Assembly (NCBI RefSeq): GCF_001423185.1
Contig: NZ_LMOB01000001.1
Coordinates: forward strand, 124,001 to 188,000
From: Plantibacter sp. Leaf314
GTDB taxonomy: Bacteria; Actinomycetota; Actinomycetes; Actinomycetales; Microbacteriaceae
Length of the DNA stretch: 64,000 bases
Direction of reading: 5' to 3'
A program made the translations under genes and the position numbers. Positions 23,381-34,240 of this stretch are shown piece after piece; positions within the stretch are counted from its first letter, which is position 1, and the number at the start of each line of letters is the position of its first letter. The notes under the pieces were generated by a model. The model saw nothing but the letters and a program-made list of their open reading frames with translations. It had not been told where the DNA came from and made no database searches.

Positions 23381-24283
23381 GTGCGCTCGACTCGTCGTCT
23401 CAGATGGGCTGCCATTCCGGTCGCAGCCACACTCGCCATAGTCCTGGCGGGTTGTACGCAGGCGGAACTACATGGTTACCTGCCGGGATTCGTCGAGGGC
23501 GAATCTCCCGTCACGAACCACACGGACCGCATCGCGGGCCTGTGGGTGACCGCCTGGCTGGTGCTGCTGGCCGTCGGCGTGGTGACGTGGGGGCTCATCA
23601 TCTGGGCCGTCATCGTCTACCGCCGCCGCAAGGGCCAGACGGGCCTCCCCGTGCAGCTCCGGTACAACATGCCGATCGAGATCTTCTACACGGTCGTCCC
23701 GCTCATCCTGGTGCTCGGCTTCTTCGCCTTCACGGCGCGCGACCAGAACGCGATCGAGACCCAGTACGAGGATCCCGACGTCGCGATCGAGGTCTTCGCC
23801 AAGCAGTGGGCCTGGGACTTCGTGTACGACGAGGCCGTCAACGGCCAGGACGTCTGGACCGCAGGCGTGCAGGCCGACGAGAAGCCCGGTGGCGTCATCG
23901 ACCAGGACGCGCTCCCCACCCTGTACCTGCCCGTCGGCAAGACGGTGAAGATCGCGCTGCAGTCGCGCGACGTCATCCACTCCTTCTGGGTCATCGACTT
24001 CCTCTACAAGAAGGACATGTTCCCGGGGAAGACCAACTACATGTCCTTCACGCCCGAGCGTGAGGGAACCTACGCCGGCAAGTGCGCCGAGCTGTGTGGC
24101 GAGTACCACTCGCTCATGCTCTTCAACGTGAAGGTCGTCTCGCAGGCCGAGTACGACAAGCACTTGGAAGACCTGGCCGACTCCGGCAACATCGGTGACT
24201 ACGGCACGGAATACGACCGCAACAGCAACCTCCCCGGCACCAAGGCGCCGGCAGGTCTCGAAGAGCACGGAGACGGGGAATGA
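23381..24283 (+). CDS. ctaC: cytochrome c oxidase subunit II CtaC (lipoprotein)
   Basis: CuA-containing subunit of the aa3 terminal oxidase. The GTG at 23381 with AAAGG 8 nt upstream gives 300 residues. The signal peptide ends in a lipobox (VLAGC, Cys25). Two transmembrane helices follow, then a cupredoxin domain with HSFWVIDF and the CuA site [13 protein letters not shown] (about 234-246; Cys, Cys, His, Met all present). Electrons come from the QcrC c-type hemes in the bcc-aa3 supercomplex. Stop overlaps ctaD by 4 nt. Confidence 0.96.
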   Translation: MRSTRRLRWAAIPVAATLAIVLAGCTQAELHGYLPGFVEGESPVTNHTDRIAGLWVTAWLVLLAVGVVTWGLIIWAVIVYRRRKGQTGLPVQLRYNMPIEIFYTVVPLILVLGFFAFTARDQNAIETQYEDPDVAIEVFAKQWAWDFVYDEAVNGQDVWTAGVQADEKPGGVIDQDALPTLYLPVGKTVKIALQSRDVIHSFWVIDFLYKKDMFPGKTNYMSFTPEREGTYAGKCAELCGEYHSLMLFNVKVVSQAEYDKHLEDLADSGNIGDYGTEYDRNSNLPGTKAPAGLEEHGDGE

Positions 24284-26007
24284 CCTCCACCACGCTTCCT
24301 GCAGGCCAAGCGAGCGTCGTCGGACGCACCTCGGTCGAGCGCAAGGGCAACATCCTGGTCAAGTGGATCACCTCCACCGACCACAAGACCATCGGGTACA
24401 TGTACCTGATCGCCTCGTTCATCTTCTTCTGCCTCGGTGGCGTCATGGCGCTCATCATCCGTGCGCAGCTCTTCGAGCCCGGCGGAACGATCGTCGAGAC
24501 GAAGGAGCAGTACAACCAGCTGTTCACGATGCACGGCACGATCATGCTGCTCATGTTCGCGACGCCGCTCTTCGCCGGCTTCGCGAACGCGCTCATGCCC
24601 CTGCAGATCGGCGCACCGGACGTCGCCTTCCCGCGGCTGAACGCCTTCGCCTTCTGGCTCTACGCCTTCGGTAGCCTCATCGCCGTCGGTGGCTTCCTCA
24701 CCCCGCAGGGTGCAGCGGCCTTCGGCTGGTTCGCGTATGCGCCATTGTCGAGTACGACCTTCTCACCGGGCCTCGGAGGGAATCTCTGGGTACTCGGTCT
24801 GGCACTGAGCGGGTTCGGAACCATCCTCGGTGGCGTCAACTTCATCACCACGATCATCACCATGCGCGCTCCCGGCATGACGATGTTCCGCATGCCGATC
24901 TTCACGTGGAACGTGCTCGTGACGTCGATCCTCGTCCTCATGGCGTTCCCGGTCCTCGCCGCCGCGCTCTTCGGTCTCGCCGCAGACCGCGTGTTCGACG
25001 CCCACATCTACGATGCCGCGAACGGTGGCGTCATCCTGTGGCAGCACCTGTTCTGGTTCTTCGGTCACCCTGAGGTCTACATCATCGCGCTGCCGTTCTT
25101 CGGCATCGTGTCGGAGATCTTCCCGGTGTTCAGCCGCAAGCCGATCTTCGGTTACAAGACCCTGATCTACGCGACGATCGCCATCGCAGCCCTCTCCGTG
25201 ACCGTGTGGGCGCACCACATGTACGTCACCGGCTCCGTGCTGCTGCCGTTCTTCGCGCTCATGACGATGCTCATCGCGGTTCCGACCGGTGTGAAGATCT
25301 TCAACTGGCTCGGCACCATGTGGCGCGGCTCCGTCACCTTCGAGACCCCGATGCTCTGGTCGATCGGCTTCCTGATCACCTTCGTCTTCGGTGGACTCAC
25401 CGGTGTCATCCTCGCGTCGCCGCCGCTCGACTTCCACGTCTCCGACTCGTACTTCGTCGTGGCGCACTTCCACTACGTCGTCTTCGGCACGGTCGTGTTC
25501 GCCATGTTCGCCGGCTTCTACTTCTGGTGGCCGAAGTGGACCGGCAAGATGCTCAACGAGAAGCTCGGCTACTGGCACTTCTGGCTGCTGTTCATCGGCT
25601 TCCACACGACGTTCCTGATCCAGCACTGGCTCGGCGTCATCGGGTTCCCGCGTCGGTACGCGACGTACTCGCCGGAAGACGGCTTCACGTGGATGAACCA
25701 GCTGTCCACCGTCGGGTCGTTCATCCTGGCGATCTCACTGCTGCCGTTCTTCCTGAACGTGTACGTCACGATCCGCAAGGCTCCCCGGGTGACCGAGGAC
25801 GACCCATGGGGTTACGGCGGATCGCTCGAATGGGCTACGAGCTCGCCGCCCCCGCGTCACAACTTCGTGTCGATCCCGCGCATCCGTTCGGAGCGCCCGG
25901 CGTTCGACCTCCACCACCCTGAGGTCGGTATCCCGGTCGGCGTCGGTCCTGCGAAGGACGCGCCTGACGCACCCACGCTCGACGTCGACTCCGGAAAGGT
26001 GAAGTAG
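24280..26007 (+). CDS. ctaD: cytochrome c oxidase subunit I CtaD
   Basis: Catalytic heme-copper subunit that reduces O2 and pumps protons. 575 residues with 12 transmembrane helices. Heme and CuB ligands are seen in [18 protein letters not shown] (His and the Tyr that cross-links to it), WAHHMY and [10 protein letters not shown]. The cytoplasmic C-terminal tail is about 60 residues. Coupled to ctaC by ATGA and followed by ctaF after 5 nt. Confidence 0.98.
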   Translation: MTSTTLPAGQASVVGRTSVERKGNILVKWITSTDHKTIGYMYLIASFIFFCLGGVMALIIRAQLFEPGGTIVETKEQYNQLFTMHGTIMLLMFATPLFAGFANALMPLQIGAPDVAFPRLNAFAFWLYAFGSLIAVGGFLTPQGAAAFGWFAYAPLSSTTFSPGLGGNLWVLGLALSGFGTILGGVNFITTIITMRAPGMTMFRMPIFTWNVLVTSILVLMAFPVLAAALFGLAADRVFDAHIYDAANGGVILWQHLFWFFGHPEVYIIALPFFGIVSEIFPVFSRKPIFGYKTLIYATIAIAALSVTVWAHHMYVTGSVLLPFFALMTMLIAVPTGVKIFNWLGTMWRGSVTFETPMLWSIGFLITFVFGGLTGVILASPPLDFHVSDSYFVVAHFHYVVFGTVVFAMFAGFYFWWPKWTGKMLNEKLGYWHFWLLFIGFHTTFLIQHWLGVIGFPRRYATYSPEDGFTWMNQLSTVGSFILAISLLPFFLNVYVTIRKAPRVTEDDPWGYGGSLEWATSSPPPRHNFVSIPRIRSERPAFDLHHPEVGIPVGVGPAKDAPDAPTLDVDSGKVK

Positions 26008-26012
26008 CCGCC

Positions 26013-26435
26013 ATGCGCGCCAATATCATTCTCTTCACGATCCTCACGGTGTTCTGTGCGCTCCTCTGTGCGGTCTACACGGTGTGGTCGCTCATCGACC
26101 CGCTGCACGGCCGCGTCGAGTGGGTCGGAACGGTCACGCTGGCTCTCGCAGCCATCCTGAGCGCCTTCCTCGGCTTCTACCTCAGCCGTGTCCACAAGAG
26201 CCAGGGAGCCGAGCTCCCCGAGGACACCCTCACCGCGAACATCGATGACGGCGACCCGGAGATCGGGCACTTCAGCCCGTGGAGCTGGTGGCCGATCATC
26301 CTCGCCGGTGCGTGTGGTCTGCTCGTGCTGGGTCTGGCCGTCGGCTTCTGGATCGCGATCATCGGGATCCCGCTGGTCGTCATCGCCGTCGTCGGTTGGA
26401 ACTACGAGTACTACCGCGGATACTTCGCCCGCTGA
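26013..26435 (+). CDS. ctaF: cytochrome c oxidase subunit IV CtaF (actinobacterial type)
   Basis: Small structural subunit of the actinobacterial aa3 oxidase. 140 residues with four hydrophobic segments (about 5-23, 32-50, 88-105 and 107-125). The short acidic loop ELPEDTLTANIDDGDPEIGHFSP is seen at about 68-91, split here by its conserved GHFSPWSWWP end. Its stop codon shares a base with the ATG of the acetyltransferase gene. Confidence 0.93.
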   Translation: MRANIILFTILTVFCALLCAVYTVWSLIDPLHGRVEWVGTVTLALAAILSAFLGFYLSRVHKSQGAELPEDTLTANIDDGDPEIGHFSPWSWWPIILAGACGLLVLGLAVGFWIAIIGIPLVVIAVVGWNYEYYRGYFAR

Positions 26436-26887
26436 TGGTCGACTCGTTCAGCATCCGCCGGGGTCAGCCCGACGACCGCTCGGCAGTTTTCGGGCTGGCT
26501 GGCCAGCTCATCACCGGTTCGATCCCACCGGCCGCCGATGACTTCATGACTGCGTACAACAACGTCATGCGTCCCCGCGAAGATGAGACGAACGTGCTGT
26601 ACGTCGCCGTGGACCAGGACGACCGCGTCGTCGGCTACACGCTGATGACCGTGTCGCGTCTGCTGCACGCCGCGGGTCTCACCGCCCACCTGCAGGAGCT
26701 GGTCGTCGATGAGAGCGCCCGCGGTGCGGGTATCGGCTCGGCCCTCGTCGAGGCGAACGAGCACTACGCGGTGGAACGCGGCGCCCGTCAGTTGACGATG
26801 TCCACGTCACGCGCCGGAGACTTCTACCGTCGCCTCGGCTACAACGTCACCGCAGAGTTCTACAAGAAGATCCTCCCGCTGGGCTGA
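26435..26887 (+). CDS. GNAT family N-acetyltransferase
   Basis: Acetyl-CoA-dependent acetyltransferase of unknown substrate. 150 residues. The acetyl-CoA pyrophosphate loop is RGAGIGSALV (about 95-104), preceded by LQELVVDESA, with a C-terminal FYRRLGY motif typical of the fold. The 1-nt overlap with ctaF (TGATG) means it is translated from the ctaCDF message. Whether it modifies a respiratory protein is unknown; the link rests on position alone. A clear terminator follows. Confidence 0.88.
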   Translation: MVDSFSIRRGQPDDRSAVFGLAGQLITGSIPPAADDFMTAYNNVMRPREDETNVLYVAVDQDDRVVGYTLMTVSRLLHAAGLTAHLQELVVDESARGAGIGSALVEANEHYAVERGARQLTMSTSRAGDFYRRLGYNVTAEFYKKILPLG

Positions 26888-26903
26888 GAGCCGAAGCGAC
26901 GAA

Positions 26904-26935
26904 GAGCCCTCGAGCCCATCGCTCGGGGGCTTTTT
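26904..26935 (+). terminator. Rho-independent terminator of the ctaCDF operon
   Basis: Stem AGCCCTCGAGC with GCTCGGGGGCT (one G-U pair), loop CCAT-like, followed by TTTTT. It lies 16 nt after the acetyltransferase stop. Confidence 0.92.
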
Positions 26936-26939
26936 CGTA

Positions 26940-27577
26940 TCCAGCGGGGGATACGCCTCAGCTGCTCGACGACAGCCCGAGCCGGCCGCCTGCGCGGACG
27001 CTCATGCGCGCCATCCACCGCCGCCCAACACACTGGCTTACCACCGCGTTCGACGAGCAGCTTGGACGACGACGTCTCCCTCGCCAGGATCCTGCGGAGT
27101 GACCCAGCCACCAGCAGCGCGCGGTCGACGACTGTGAAGCCCCCGCCGGCCAGGGGCGCACAGGCCAGGGTGCAGACGCCGAATCCGGAGCCAGCTCCCA
27201 AGGGCGCGAGGACGGTACCCGGAGGCCGTACCCAGAGCCTCTGGGGCCGAGCTCTCCGCGGGGTGGGTGGGCGGACCAGGTGCGCCACACAACGGTCAGA
27301 CCTCACGCGCGGGTGCGCTGGCCGTGTCGCACGTCGGGAGTCAAGCATGGCCGCCGTCGTCGGGGGAGCGGACCATTCCCAGGCGGCGAGACGACGCCGC
27401 TGGCCGCGTCGCGATGGCGCCAACGAACCGCCTCCGAGTACGGGACGCAATCCCGCAGTCGGTCGTCACGCAGACCCGAAGCTCCCAGCCGGTCGCAGGC
27501 TGGTCGAGAGGGGGCGTGTCGACGCAAGAGATCCGACGGTCTCCAGCGTCACGCGGTCTGCACGTCGGGAATGAGAG
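26940..27577. other. 638-bp intergenic stretch with no recognisable gene
   Basis: It lies between two terminators of convergent operons. Open frames exist on both strands, e.g. minus 26860-27450, but they lack ribosome binding sites and read as Arg/Pro-rich sequence without a known domain. One patch on the minus strand (about 27050-27200) has a hydrophobic, gene-like composition and might be the remnant of a lost gene. A 15-bp palindrome (CCCAGAG-C-CTCTGGG) is at 27231-27245. I found no tRNA fold and no tmRNA, SRP RNA or RNase P RNA landmark. Confidence 0.5.
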
Positions 27578-27609
27578 AAGCCCCGCAGTCCGTGTGGGCT
27601 GCGGGGCTT
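27578..27609. terminator. terminator of the ctaE-qcrCAB operon
   Basis: A perfect 11-bp stem (AAGCCCCGCAG with CTGCGGGGCTT) with a 10-nt loop, 17 nt beyond the qcrB stop on the minus strand. It can also act on plus-strand transcripts. Confidence 0.88.
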
Positions 27610-27626
27610 TCGTCGTGGGATGGCGA

Positions 27627-29261
27627 CTAGTGGTGGTCGCCGTGGGAGCGTTCGATCTCCGTCTGCGTGACCGGAGCGATCCGATCTTCGAAGAACCACC
27701 GCGACATGGCTGCACGGGCCTTCTGCACGCCGGTGATCTTGCCCTTGGCGTTCGGACGGATCATCAACGGCTTGTGGTCGTCGTAGCTCGCCAGACGCCA
27801 GCGCTCGTACTCGTCCACCGGCTCGTGGACCTCGATGAACTCGCCACCGGGGAGGCGGACGATGCGTCCGGTCTCGTAACCGTGGAGGAGGATCTCGCGG
27901 TCCTTCTTCTGCAGCGCCAGGCAGGTCCGCTTGGCGAGGAAGTACGCGATGACCGGTCCGAGGATGAGGATGGCCTGCAGCGTGTGGATCACGCCTTCCA
28001 TCGTCACCTTGAAGTGGGTCGCGATGATGTCCGAGCTCGCGGCTGCCCACAGGGCGGCGTAGAACGTGACGCCGGCAGCACCGATGGCGGTGCGGGTCGG
28101 CGCGTTGCGCGGGCGGTCGAGGATGTGGTGCTCGCGCTTGTCACCGGTGATCCACGCCTCGACGAACGGGTAGATGAACACCGTGACGATGAACAGGCCC
28201 AGGACGAGGACGGGAAGGATGATGTTGAACGAGAACGTGTGGTCCAACAGGACGAACTCGAGGTGCGGTGGCACCAGGCGGAGCGCCCCGTCGGCGAAGC
28301 CGATGTACCAGTCGGGCTGCGTACCCGCGGAGACCGGTGAGGGGTCGTACGGGCCGTAGTTCCAGATCGGGTTGATCGTGAAGAGCGACGCGATGAGCAT
28401 CACGACACCGAAGACGATGAAGAAGAAACCACCCGCCTTCGCGGCGTACACGGGGAGGACGGGGAAGCCGACCACGTTCTGCTCGGTGCGACCGGCACCC
28501 GGGAACTGCGTGTGCTTGTGCACGACGACGAACACCAGGTGCAGGGCGATGAAGAGCAGCACCAGCGCGGGGAGCAACAGGATGTGCAGGGTGTAGAGCC
28601 GGCCGACGATGTCGGTGCCCGGGAACTCACCGCCGAAGAGCAGGAACGTCGTCCAGGTGCCGATGATCGGCAGACCCTTCACCATGCCGTCGATGATCCG
28701 CAGACCGTTACCGGAGAGCAGGTCGTCGGGGAGCGAGTAGCCCGTGAAGCCCTCGGCCATCGCCAGGATGAAGAGGACGAAGCCGATCACCCAGTTGAGC
28801 TCGCGCGGCTTGCGGAACGCTCCGGTGAAGAAGATCCGCAGCATGTGCAGGCCGATGGACGCGACGAACAACAGCGCTGCCCAGTGGTGCACCTGACGCA
28901 TCAGGAGGCCGCCGCGGATGTCGAACGAGATGTCGAGGGTCGACGCCATGGCGACCGACATCTCGATGTTCTTCAGCGGGACGAACGAACCGTCGTAGTG
29001 CACCTCGGCCATGGAGGCCTGGAAGAAGAAGGTGAGGAACGATCCCGACAGCAGGATGATGACGAAGCTGTAGAGGGCCACCTCACCGAGGAGGAACGAC
29101 CAGTGGTCGGGGAAGATCTTGCGACCGAACTCCTTGACGGCGACCGAGATGGACGTCCGTTCTTCGAGGTAGTTGGCTGCAGCGCCGGTGAAACCACCGG
29201 AGCTCTTCGCCGGAGCGGCCTTGGCCTGCTCAGGGGCGCGTGTTGCGGTCGAGGTGCTCAA
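27627..29261 (-). CDS. qcrB: cytochrome bc1 complex cytochrome b subunit QcrB
   Basis: Diheme cytochrome b of the actinobacterial cytochrome bcc complex, with the quinol oxidation and reduction sites. 544 residues. The first helices contain the heme-ligand pattern around RQVHHWAALLF and the second His pair near LLPALVLLFIALHLVFVVVH. GYSLPDDLLSGNGL is the actinobacterial Qo-site region and TWTTFLLFGGEFPG follows. A cytoplasmic C-terminal extension of about 110 residues (from about 435) is typical of actinobacteria. Overlaps qcrA by 4 nt. Confidence 0.96.
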   Translation of the reverse strand: MSTSTATRAPEQAKAAPAKSSGGFTGAAANYLEERTSISVAVKEFGRKIFPDHWSFLLGEVALYSFVIILLSGSFLTFFFQASMAEVHYDGSFVPLKNIEMSVAMASTLDISFDIRGGLLMRQVHHWAALLFVASIGLHMLRIFFTGAFRKPRELNWVIGFVLFILAMAEGFTGYSLPDDLLSGNGLRIIDGMVKGLPIIGTWTTFLLFGGEFPGTDIVGRLYTLHILLLPALVLLFIALHLVFVVVHKHTQFPGAGRTEQNVVGFPVLPVYAAKAGGFFFIVFGVVMLIASLFTINPIWNYGPYDPSPVSAGTQPDWYIGFADGALRLVPPHLEFVLLDHTFSFNIILPVLVLGLFIVTVFIYPFVEAWITGDKREHHILDRPRNAPTRTAIGAAGVTFYAALWAAASSDIIATHFKVTMEGVIHTLQAILILGPVIAYFLAKRTCLALQKKDREILLHGYETGRIVRLPGGEFIEVHEPVDEYERWRLASYDDHKPLMIRPNAKGKITGVQKARAAMSRWFFEDRIAPVTQTEIERSHGDHH

Positions 29262-30343
29262 TGACGCTCCCAGAAGCTCGGGCCGACAGGTTCGTGGAAG
29301 TCGCTCCGCGCGACGAGGTAACCCTCATCGTCGACGGTGATCGGCAGCTGCGGGAGCGGCCGGGCGGCCGGTCCGAAGATGACCGCGCAGTGGTTCGTGA
29401 CGTCGAACTGCGACTGGTGGCAAGGGCAGAGGAGGTGGTGCGTCTGCTGCTCGTACAGCGCCACCGGGCACCCGACGTGGGTGCAGACCTTGGAGTAGGC
29501 GACGATGCCGTCGTAGGACCAGTCCTTCTTGGACTCCTCCTCGACGAGATCCTCGGGCTTCAATCGCATGAGGAGGACGATCGCCTTGGCCTTCTCGTTG
29601 AGGACGTGCTCGGCCTCGTGGAGGTTCTCGGGGATGACGTGGAAGGCGCTTCCGAGCGTGACGTCGGACGCCTTGATCGGCGTGCCGGAGGGGTCGCGAG
29701 CGAGGCGCGTTCCTTCCTTCCACATCGTGTGCTGCATGAGCTCGACCGGGTCCTCGTCGTACGGCGCGAGGCCGCGGAAGAGGGCGATGCCGGGGAGTGG
29801 GAAGACGATGAGCGATCCGATGAGGCTGTTACGGATGAGCGCACGGCGTCCGATGCCGGACTCGACGTTCGCCTCGTGCATGATCTCGACGGCACGATCG
29901 CGGCTGACCTGGTTGCCGCCCACCTTGTGGCGGTAGTCGATGCCCTCCTCGTCGTGCATGAGGGCCTTCCCCCAGTGCACGGCGCCGATACCGATCGCGA
30001 GCAGGGCGAGCGCCATTCCGAGACCGATGAAGAGGTTGTTCAACCGGACGGATCCGATGTCCTCCGGCTCGATCGGGAACGCCATGTAGGCGGCGACCGC
30101 CCAGACGCTGCCGGCGATCGACAGGTAGAAGAGGGTGTAGACGGCGCGCTCGGCCCGCTTGTCCTTCTTGGGGTCGAGGTCCGTGACGCGCTTCCGGTGC
30201 GGAGGCAGACCAGGGTCGGCGATGGCATCGCGGGCGATGACCCCGGTGCCGGTCGCGACCTGCAGCTCCTGCCCGTGGGCGGACGGATCGGCAGACGAGT
30301 CGGCGGTCGGGTGACCCGAACCGCTCGAGTTGTCGTGAGCCAT
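29258..30343 (-). CDS. qcrA: cytochrome bc1 complex Rieske iron-sulfur subunit QcrA
   Basis: 2Fe-2S Rieske subunit that takes electrons from quinol at QcrB and hands them to QcrC. 361 residues. A long hydrophilic N-terminus (about 1-70) precedes three transmembrane segments, the actinobacterial arrangement. The C-terminal Rieske domain has both cluster loops, CTHVGCPVA and CPCHQSQFD, with two Cys and two His ligands plus the disulfide Cys. It lies 35 nt after qcrC. Confidence 0.96.
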   Translation of the reverse strand: MAHDNSSGSGHPTADSSADPSAHGQELQVATGTGVIARDAIADPGLPPHRKRVTDLDPKKDKRAERAVYTLFYLSIAGSVWAVAAYMAFPIEPEDIGSVRLNNLFIGLGMALALLAIGIGAVHWGKALMHDEEGIDYRHKVGGNQVSRDRAVEIMHEANVESGIGRRALIRNSLIGSLIVFPLPGIALFRGLAPYDEDPVELMQHTMWKEGTRLARDPSGTPIKASDVTLGSAFHVIPENLHEAEHVLNEKAKAIVLLMRLKPEDLVEEESKKDWSYDGIVAYSKVCTHVGCPVALYEQQTHHLLCPCHQSQFDVTNHCAVIFGPAARPLPQLPITVDDEGYLVARSDFHEPVGPSFWERH

Positions 30344-30378
30344 TGTGCTCCTTCTTACGTGTTGTCGATCCGCGTCGG

Positions 30379-31236
30379 TCAGTTCGACTTCGCGGTGATC
30401 CAGACGGTGAGGGCGACGATCGAGCCGAGGCCGAAGATCCAGAGGAACAAGCCCTCGGAGACGGGGCCGAGCGAGCCGAGGTCGTTACCGCCCGGTGACG
30501 GGTTGGCCTCCATGAACTTGAGCGCGGTGATGATGTCGCGCTTGTCCTCGGGGGAGAGGTTCATGTCGTTGAAGACCGGCATGTTCTGCGGGCCGGTGAC
30601 CATGGCCTCGTAGATGTGGGCTTCGCTAACGCCCACGAGCGAGGGAGCGTACTTGCCCTCGGTCAGGGCGCCACCGGCTGCAGCGACGTTGTGGCACATG
30701 GCGCAGTTGATCCGGAAGAGCTGTGCTCCGTTGGAGGAGTCGCCGGCGGCGTCGAGGTACTGCTCGTCGGGGATCTCCGGGCCGGGGGCCACTGAGGCGA
30801 CGTACGCGGCCAGCGAGGAGATCTGCTCCTCGGTGAACTGCACGGGCTTCTCGGGGGCCTGCGGGCCCTGGTTCTGCAACGGCATGCGACCCGTACCGAC
30901 CTGGAAGTCGACCGCGGCAGCGCCGACGCCGAGCAGGCTCGGTCCGGCGGTCGTGCCCTGCATGTCGAGTCCGTGGCAGGTGGCGCAGTTGGCCGAGAAC
31001 AGCTTCTCGCCCTCGTCGACCGAGGCCTGCGACTTCGCGGCGGCGACGGGCTCGGCGCTGGCCGTGCTGACGCTGACGGCCGCGTACGCTCCGCCGGTCA
31101 CGAGCAGGCCGATCGCGAGGAGTGCTGCCGAGGCGAAGGGGCTGCGGCGACCGCTCTTGCGGTTCGCGCGAGCGGTCTTCTTGGACGACTTGGTGGCCGT
31201 CGGCTGGGTGGGGTCAGTCTTCATGGAGTCAGTCAT
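30379..31236 (-). CDS. qcrC: cytochrome bc1 complex diheme cytochrome c subunit QcrC
   Basis: Membrane-anchored diheme cytochrome c that passes electrons straight to CtaC, replacing a soluble cytochrome c. 285 residues. A basic cytoplasmic N-terminus and a first transmembrane helix (about 32-55) are followed by two cytochrome c domains with CATCHGLD and CAMCHN heme-binding motifs and later Met ligands. A C-terminal transmembrane anchor (about 263-281) ends the protein. Gap to ctaE is only 6 nt. Confidence 0.96.
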   Translation of the reverse strand: MTDSMKTDPTQPTATKSSKKTARANRKSGRRSPFASAALLAIGLLVTGGAYAAVSVSTASAEPVAAAKSQASVDEGEKLFSANCATCHGLDMQGTTAGPSLLGVGAAAVDFQVGTGRMPLQNQGPQAPEKPVQFTEEQISSLAAYVASVAPGPEIPDEQYLDAAGDSSNGAQLFRINCAMCHNVAAAGGALTEGKYAPSLVGVSEAHIYEAMVTGPQNMPVFNDMNLSPEDKRDIITALKFMEANPSPGGNDLGSLGPVSEGLFLWIFGLGSIVALTVWITAKSN

Positions 31237-31242
31237 TCCGGG

Positions 31243-31872
31243 TTAGCGCAGGATGTAGATGACGAAGTAGAGGCCGATCCACACGACGTCGACGAAGTGC
31301 CAGTAGTACGAGACGACGATGGCGCTCGTCGCCTCTTTGTGGCCGAATCGCTTGACCGCGAAGGCGCGGCCGATCACGAGGAGGAAGGCGATCAGGCCGC
31401 CGGTCACGTGCAGGCCGTGGAAGCCGGTGGTGAGGTAGAACGCCGAGCCGTACGCGTTCGAGCTGAGGGAGATGCCCTCGCTGACGAGCGTGGCGTACTC
31501 GAGCACCTGGCCGGCGACGAAGACGGCGCCCAGGGCGTAGGTGAGGAAGAACCACTCGACCATGCCCCACTTGCGTGGGCTCCAGCCCGTCATGCGGGGC
31601 TGCATGCGTTCTGCCGCGAAGACGCCGAACTGGCACGTGAACGACGAGGACACGAGGATGATCGTGTTGATCGTCGAATACGGGACGTTCAAGCGGCCGG
31701 CTTCGGCCGCCCACAGCTCGGGAGCCATCGATCGCAGCGTGAAGTAGATCGCGAAGAGGCCGGCGAAGAACATGACCTCGCTGCCCAGCCAGACGATCGT
31801 TCCAACGGCGACCGTGTTCGGTCGGTTGATCCGGGGCGCGCTCGGCGCGAGGTTGATTGAGGTGCTCGTCAC
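31243..31872 (-). CDS. ctaE: cytochrome c oxidase subunit III CtaE
   Basis: Heme-free membrane subunit that stabilises the aa3 oxidase. 209 residues from a GTG at 31872; seven-helix fold as expected, with [26 protein letters not shown] and [14 protein letters not shown] motifs. As in other actinobacteria it is the first gene of the qcrCAB operon instead of lying with ctaCD. A more upstream ATG would add 13 residues but would sit above the predicted -10 box. Confidence 0.95.
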   Translation of the reverse strand: MTSTSINLAPSAPRINRPNTVAVGTIVWLGSEVMFFAGLFAIYFTLRSMAPELWAAEAGRLNVPYSTINTIILVSSSFTCQFGVFAAERMQPRMTGWSPRKWGMVEWFFLTYALGAVFVAGQVLEYATLVSEGISLSSNAYGSAFYLTTGFHGLHVTGGLIAFLLVIGRAFAVKRFGHKEATSAIVVSYYWHFVDVVWIGLYFVIYILR

Positions 31873-31878
31873 CCCTCC

Positions 31879-31884
31879 ATTATG
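31879..31884 (-). promoter_or_regulatory. -10 box (CATAAT) of the ctaE-qcrCAB operon
   Basis: CATAAT on the minus strand ends 6 nt before the ctaE GTG, with GGAGGG filling the gap. The spacing predicts a leaderless or near-leaderless operon mRNA, the same layout as upstream of the YggT gene. Confidence 0.4.
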
Positions 31885-32041
31885 GCCGATAGCGCGAGCG
31901 GTTTTTCGCATTTCGGGGGCGACGATGGCGTACGGAGCAGTAAGGCTATCCTTATTTCCTGACCGGGATCTTCGGTTCTGCTGCGGAATTCATGTGATCC
32001 TCGCCGGGTGGAGCGCCCCGGGCCACGGCGGGTCGCGCTTG

Positions 32042-32047
32042 TAAGAT
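32042..32047 (+). promoter_or_regulatory. -10 box (TAAGAT) for a leaderless trpD mRNA
   Basis: TTGTAAGAT: the TAAGAT hexamer ends 7 nt before the trpD ATG. No ribosome binding site lies between. Confidence 0.5.
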
Positions 32048-32054
32048 CGTCGTC

Positions 32055-33116
32055 ATGCCTCTCACGACCTGGCCGACGCTCATCGGCGACCTGCTCGCCG
32101 GAACCGATCTCAGCGTGTCCGAGTCCACGTGGGCCATGGAACGCATCATGACGGGGCAGGTCACCGACGCCCAGCTCGCCGGATTCCTCATCGCACTGCG
32201 GAGGAAGGGGGAGACGGTCGACGAGATCGTCGGGTTCCGTGACGCGATCCTCGACCACGCGATGCCGCTCGTCGCACCGTCCCGCGCGCTCGACATCGTG
32301 GGAACCGGCGGCGACCGGTTCGGGACGGTGAACATCTCGACCACGGCTTCCATCGTCGCTGCGGCGACCGGCATCCCCGTCATCAAGCACGGCAACCGCG
32401 CCGCGAGTTCTGCCTCCGGCTCGAGTGACGTGTTGTCCGCCCTCGGCGTCGACCTGGCCTTGCCGACGGAACTGGTGGGGGAGGTGCTCGCATCCACGGG
32501 CATCACCTTCGCCTACGCCGCCGCCTTCCACCCGGGCTTCCGCCACGCCGGCGCGGTGCGCGCGGAGCTCGGCGTTCCGACCGTCTTCAACTTCCTCGGC
32601 CCGCTCGTCAATCCTGCTCGACCGGAGGCCTCCGCCGTCGGCGTGGCGCATGCCGACCGGATCCCGCTGTTCGTCGGGGTGTTCCAGACGCGCGGAGCCA
32701 CCGCGCTCGTCTTCCGTGGCGACGACGGTCTCGACGAGCTCACCACGACGGGACACAGTCACCTGTGGGAGGTCACGCGCGGTGCCGTCACCGAACACGA
32801 CCTCGATCCGCGCGAGCTGGGTATCCGGCGCGCGACGATCGACGACCTGATCGGCGGCGACGCTCAGCACAACGCCGGTGTCGTCCGGGCGACCCTCGCC
32901 GGCGAGGAGGGCCCGGTCCGCGACATCGTGCTGTTGAACGCGGCCGCCGGGATCGTGGCGTTCGAACTCTCCGAGGATCCGACGCAGGCCCAACGGCCGA
33001 TCCTCGACCGGTTCGCCGCCGCGTTGCTGTCCGCGGCGGGCGCGATCGACTCCGGCGCGGCGACGGCCAGACTCGACGCCTGGGTCGAGGCGACCCGCGC
33101 CCTCGGTTCGCGCTGA
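32055..33116 (+). CDS. trpD: anthranilate phosphoribosyltransferase TrpD
   Basis: Transfers phosphoribosyl from PRPP to anthranilate, the second committed step of tryptophan synthesis. 353 residues. PRPP-binding loop DIVGTGGDRFGTVNIS (about 85-100), KHGNRAASSASGSSDVL (about 113-129), and the FNFLGPLVNPARP segment are conserved. It stands alone, with no other trp gene in the window, between the ctaE and dha operons and with its own leaderless-type promoter. Confidence 0.95.
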   Translation: MPLTTWPTLIGDLLAGTDLSVSESTWAMERIMTGQVTDAQLAGFLIALRRKGETVDEIVGFRDAILDHAMPLVAPSRALDIVGTGGDRFGTVNISTTASIVAAATGIPVIKHGNRAASSASGSSDVLSALGVDLALPTELVGEVLASTGITFAYAAAFHPGFRHAGAVRAELGVPTVFNFLGPLVNPARPEASAVGVAHADRIPLFVGVFQTRGATALVFRGDDGLDELTTTGHSHLWEVTRGAVTEHDLDPRELGIRRATIDDLIGGDAQHNAGVVRATLAGEEGPVRDIVLLNAAAGIVAFELSEDPTQAQRPILDRFAAALLSAAGAIDSGAATARLDAWVEATRALGSR

Positions 33117-33234
33117 TCGACGCCGCGACCACGCCCGACCGGGCCCTACCGGCGGCGCGGCCCAGCGCGTAGGTTGAGACCCGATGCCGGCGCACCCGGC
33201 CGGCGGTCCCGAACCGATCTTGCAGGAGGATTCA

Positions 33235-34236
<1,002 letters not shown>

Positions 34237-34240
34237 ACGG

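Noticed and set aside
26860..27450. Minus-strand open frame with a hydrophobic patch in the respiratory gap
   Set aside because: It runs through the ctaCDF terminator and into the acetyltransferase 3' end, lacks a ribosome binding site and matches no family I know. Recorded only as a possible relic.
26940..27577. Possible structured RNA gene (tmRNA, SRP RNA, RNase P RNA) in the long gap
   Set aside because: None of the conserved core sequences of these RNAs is present.
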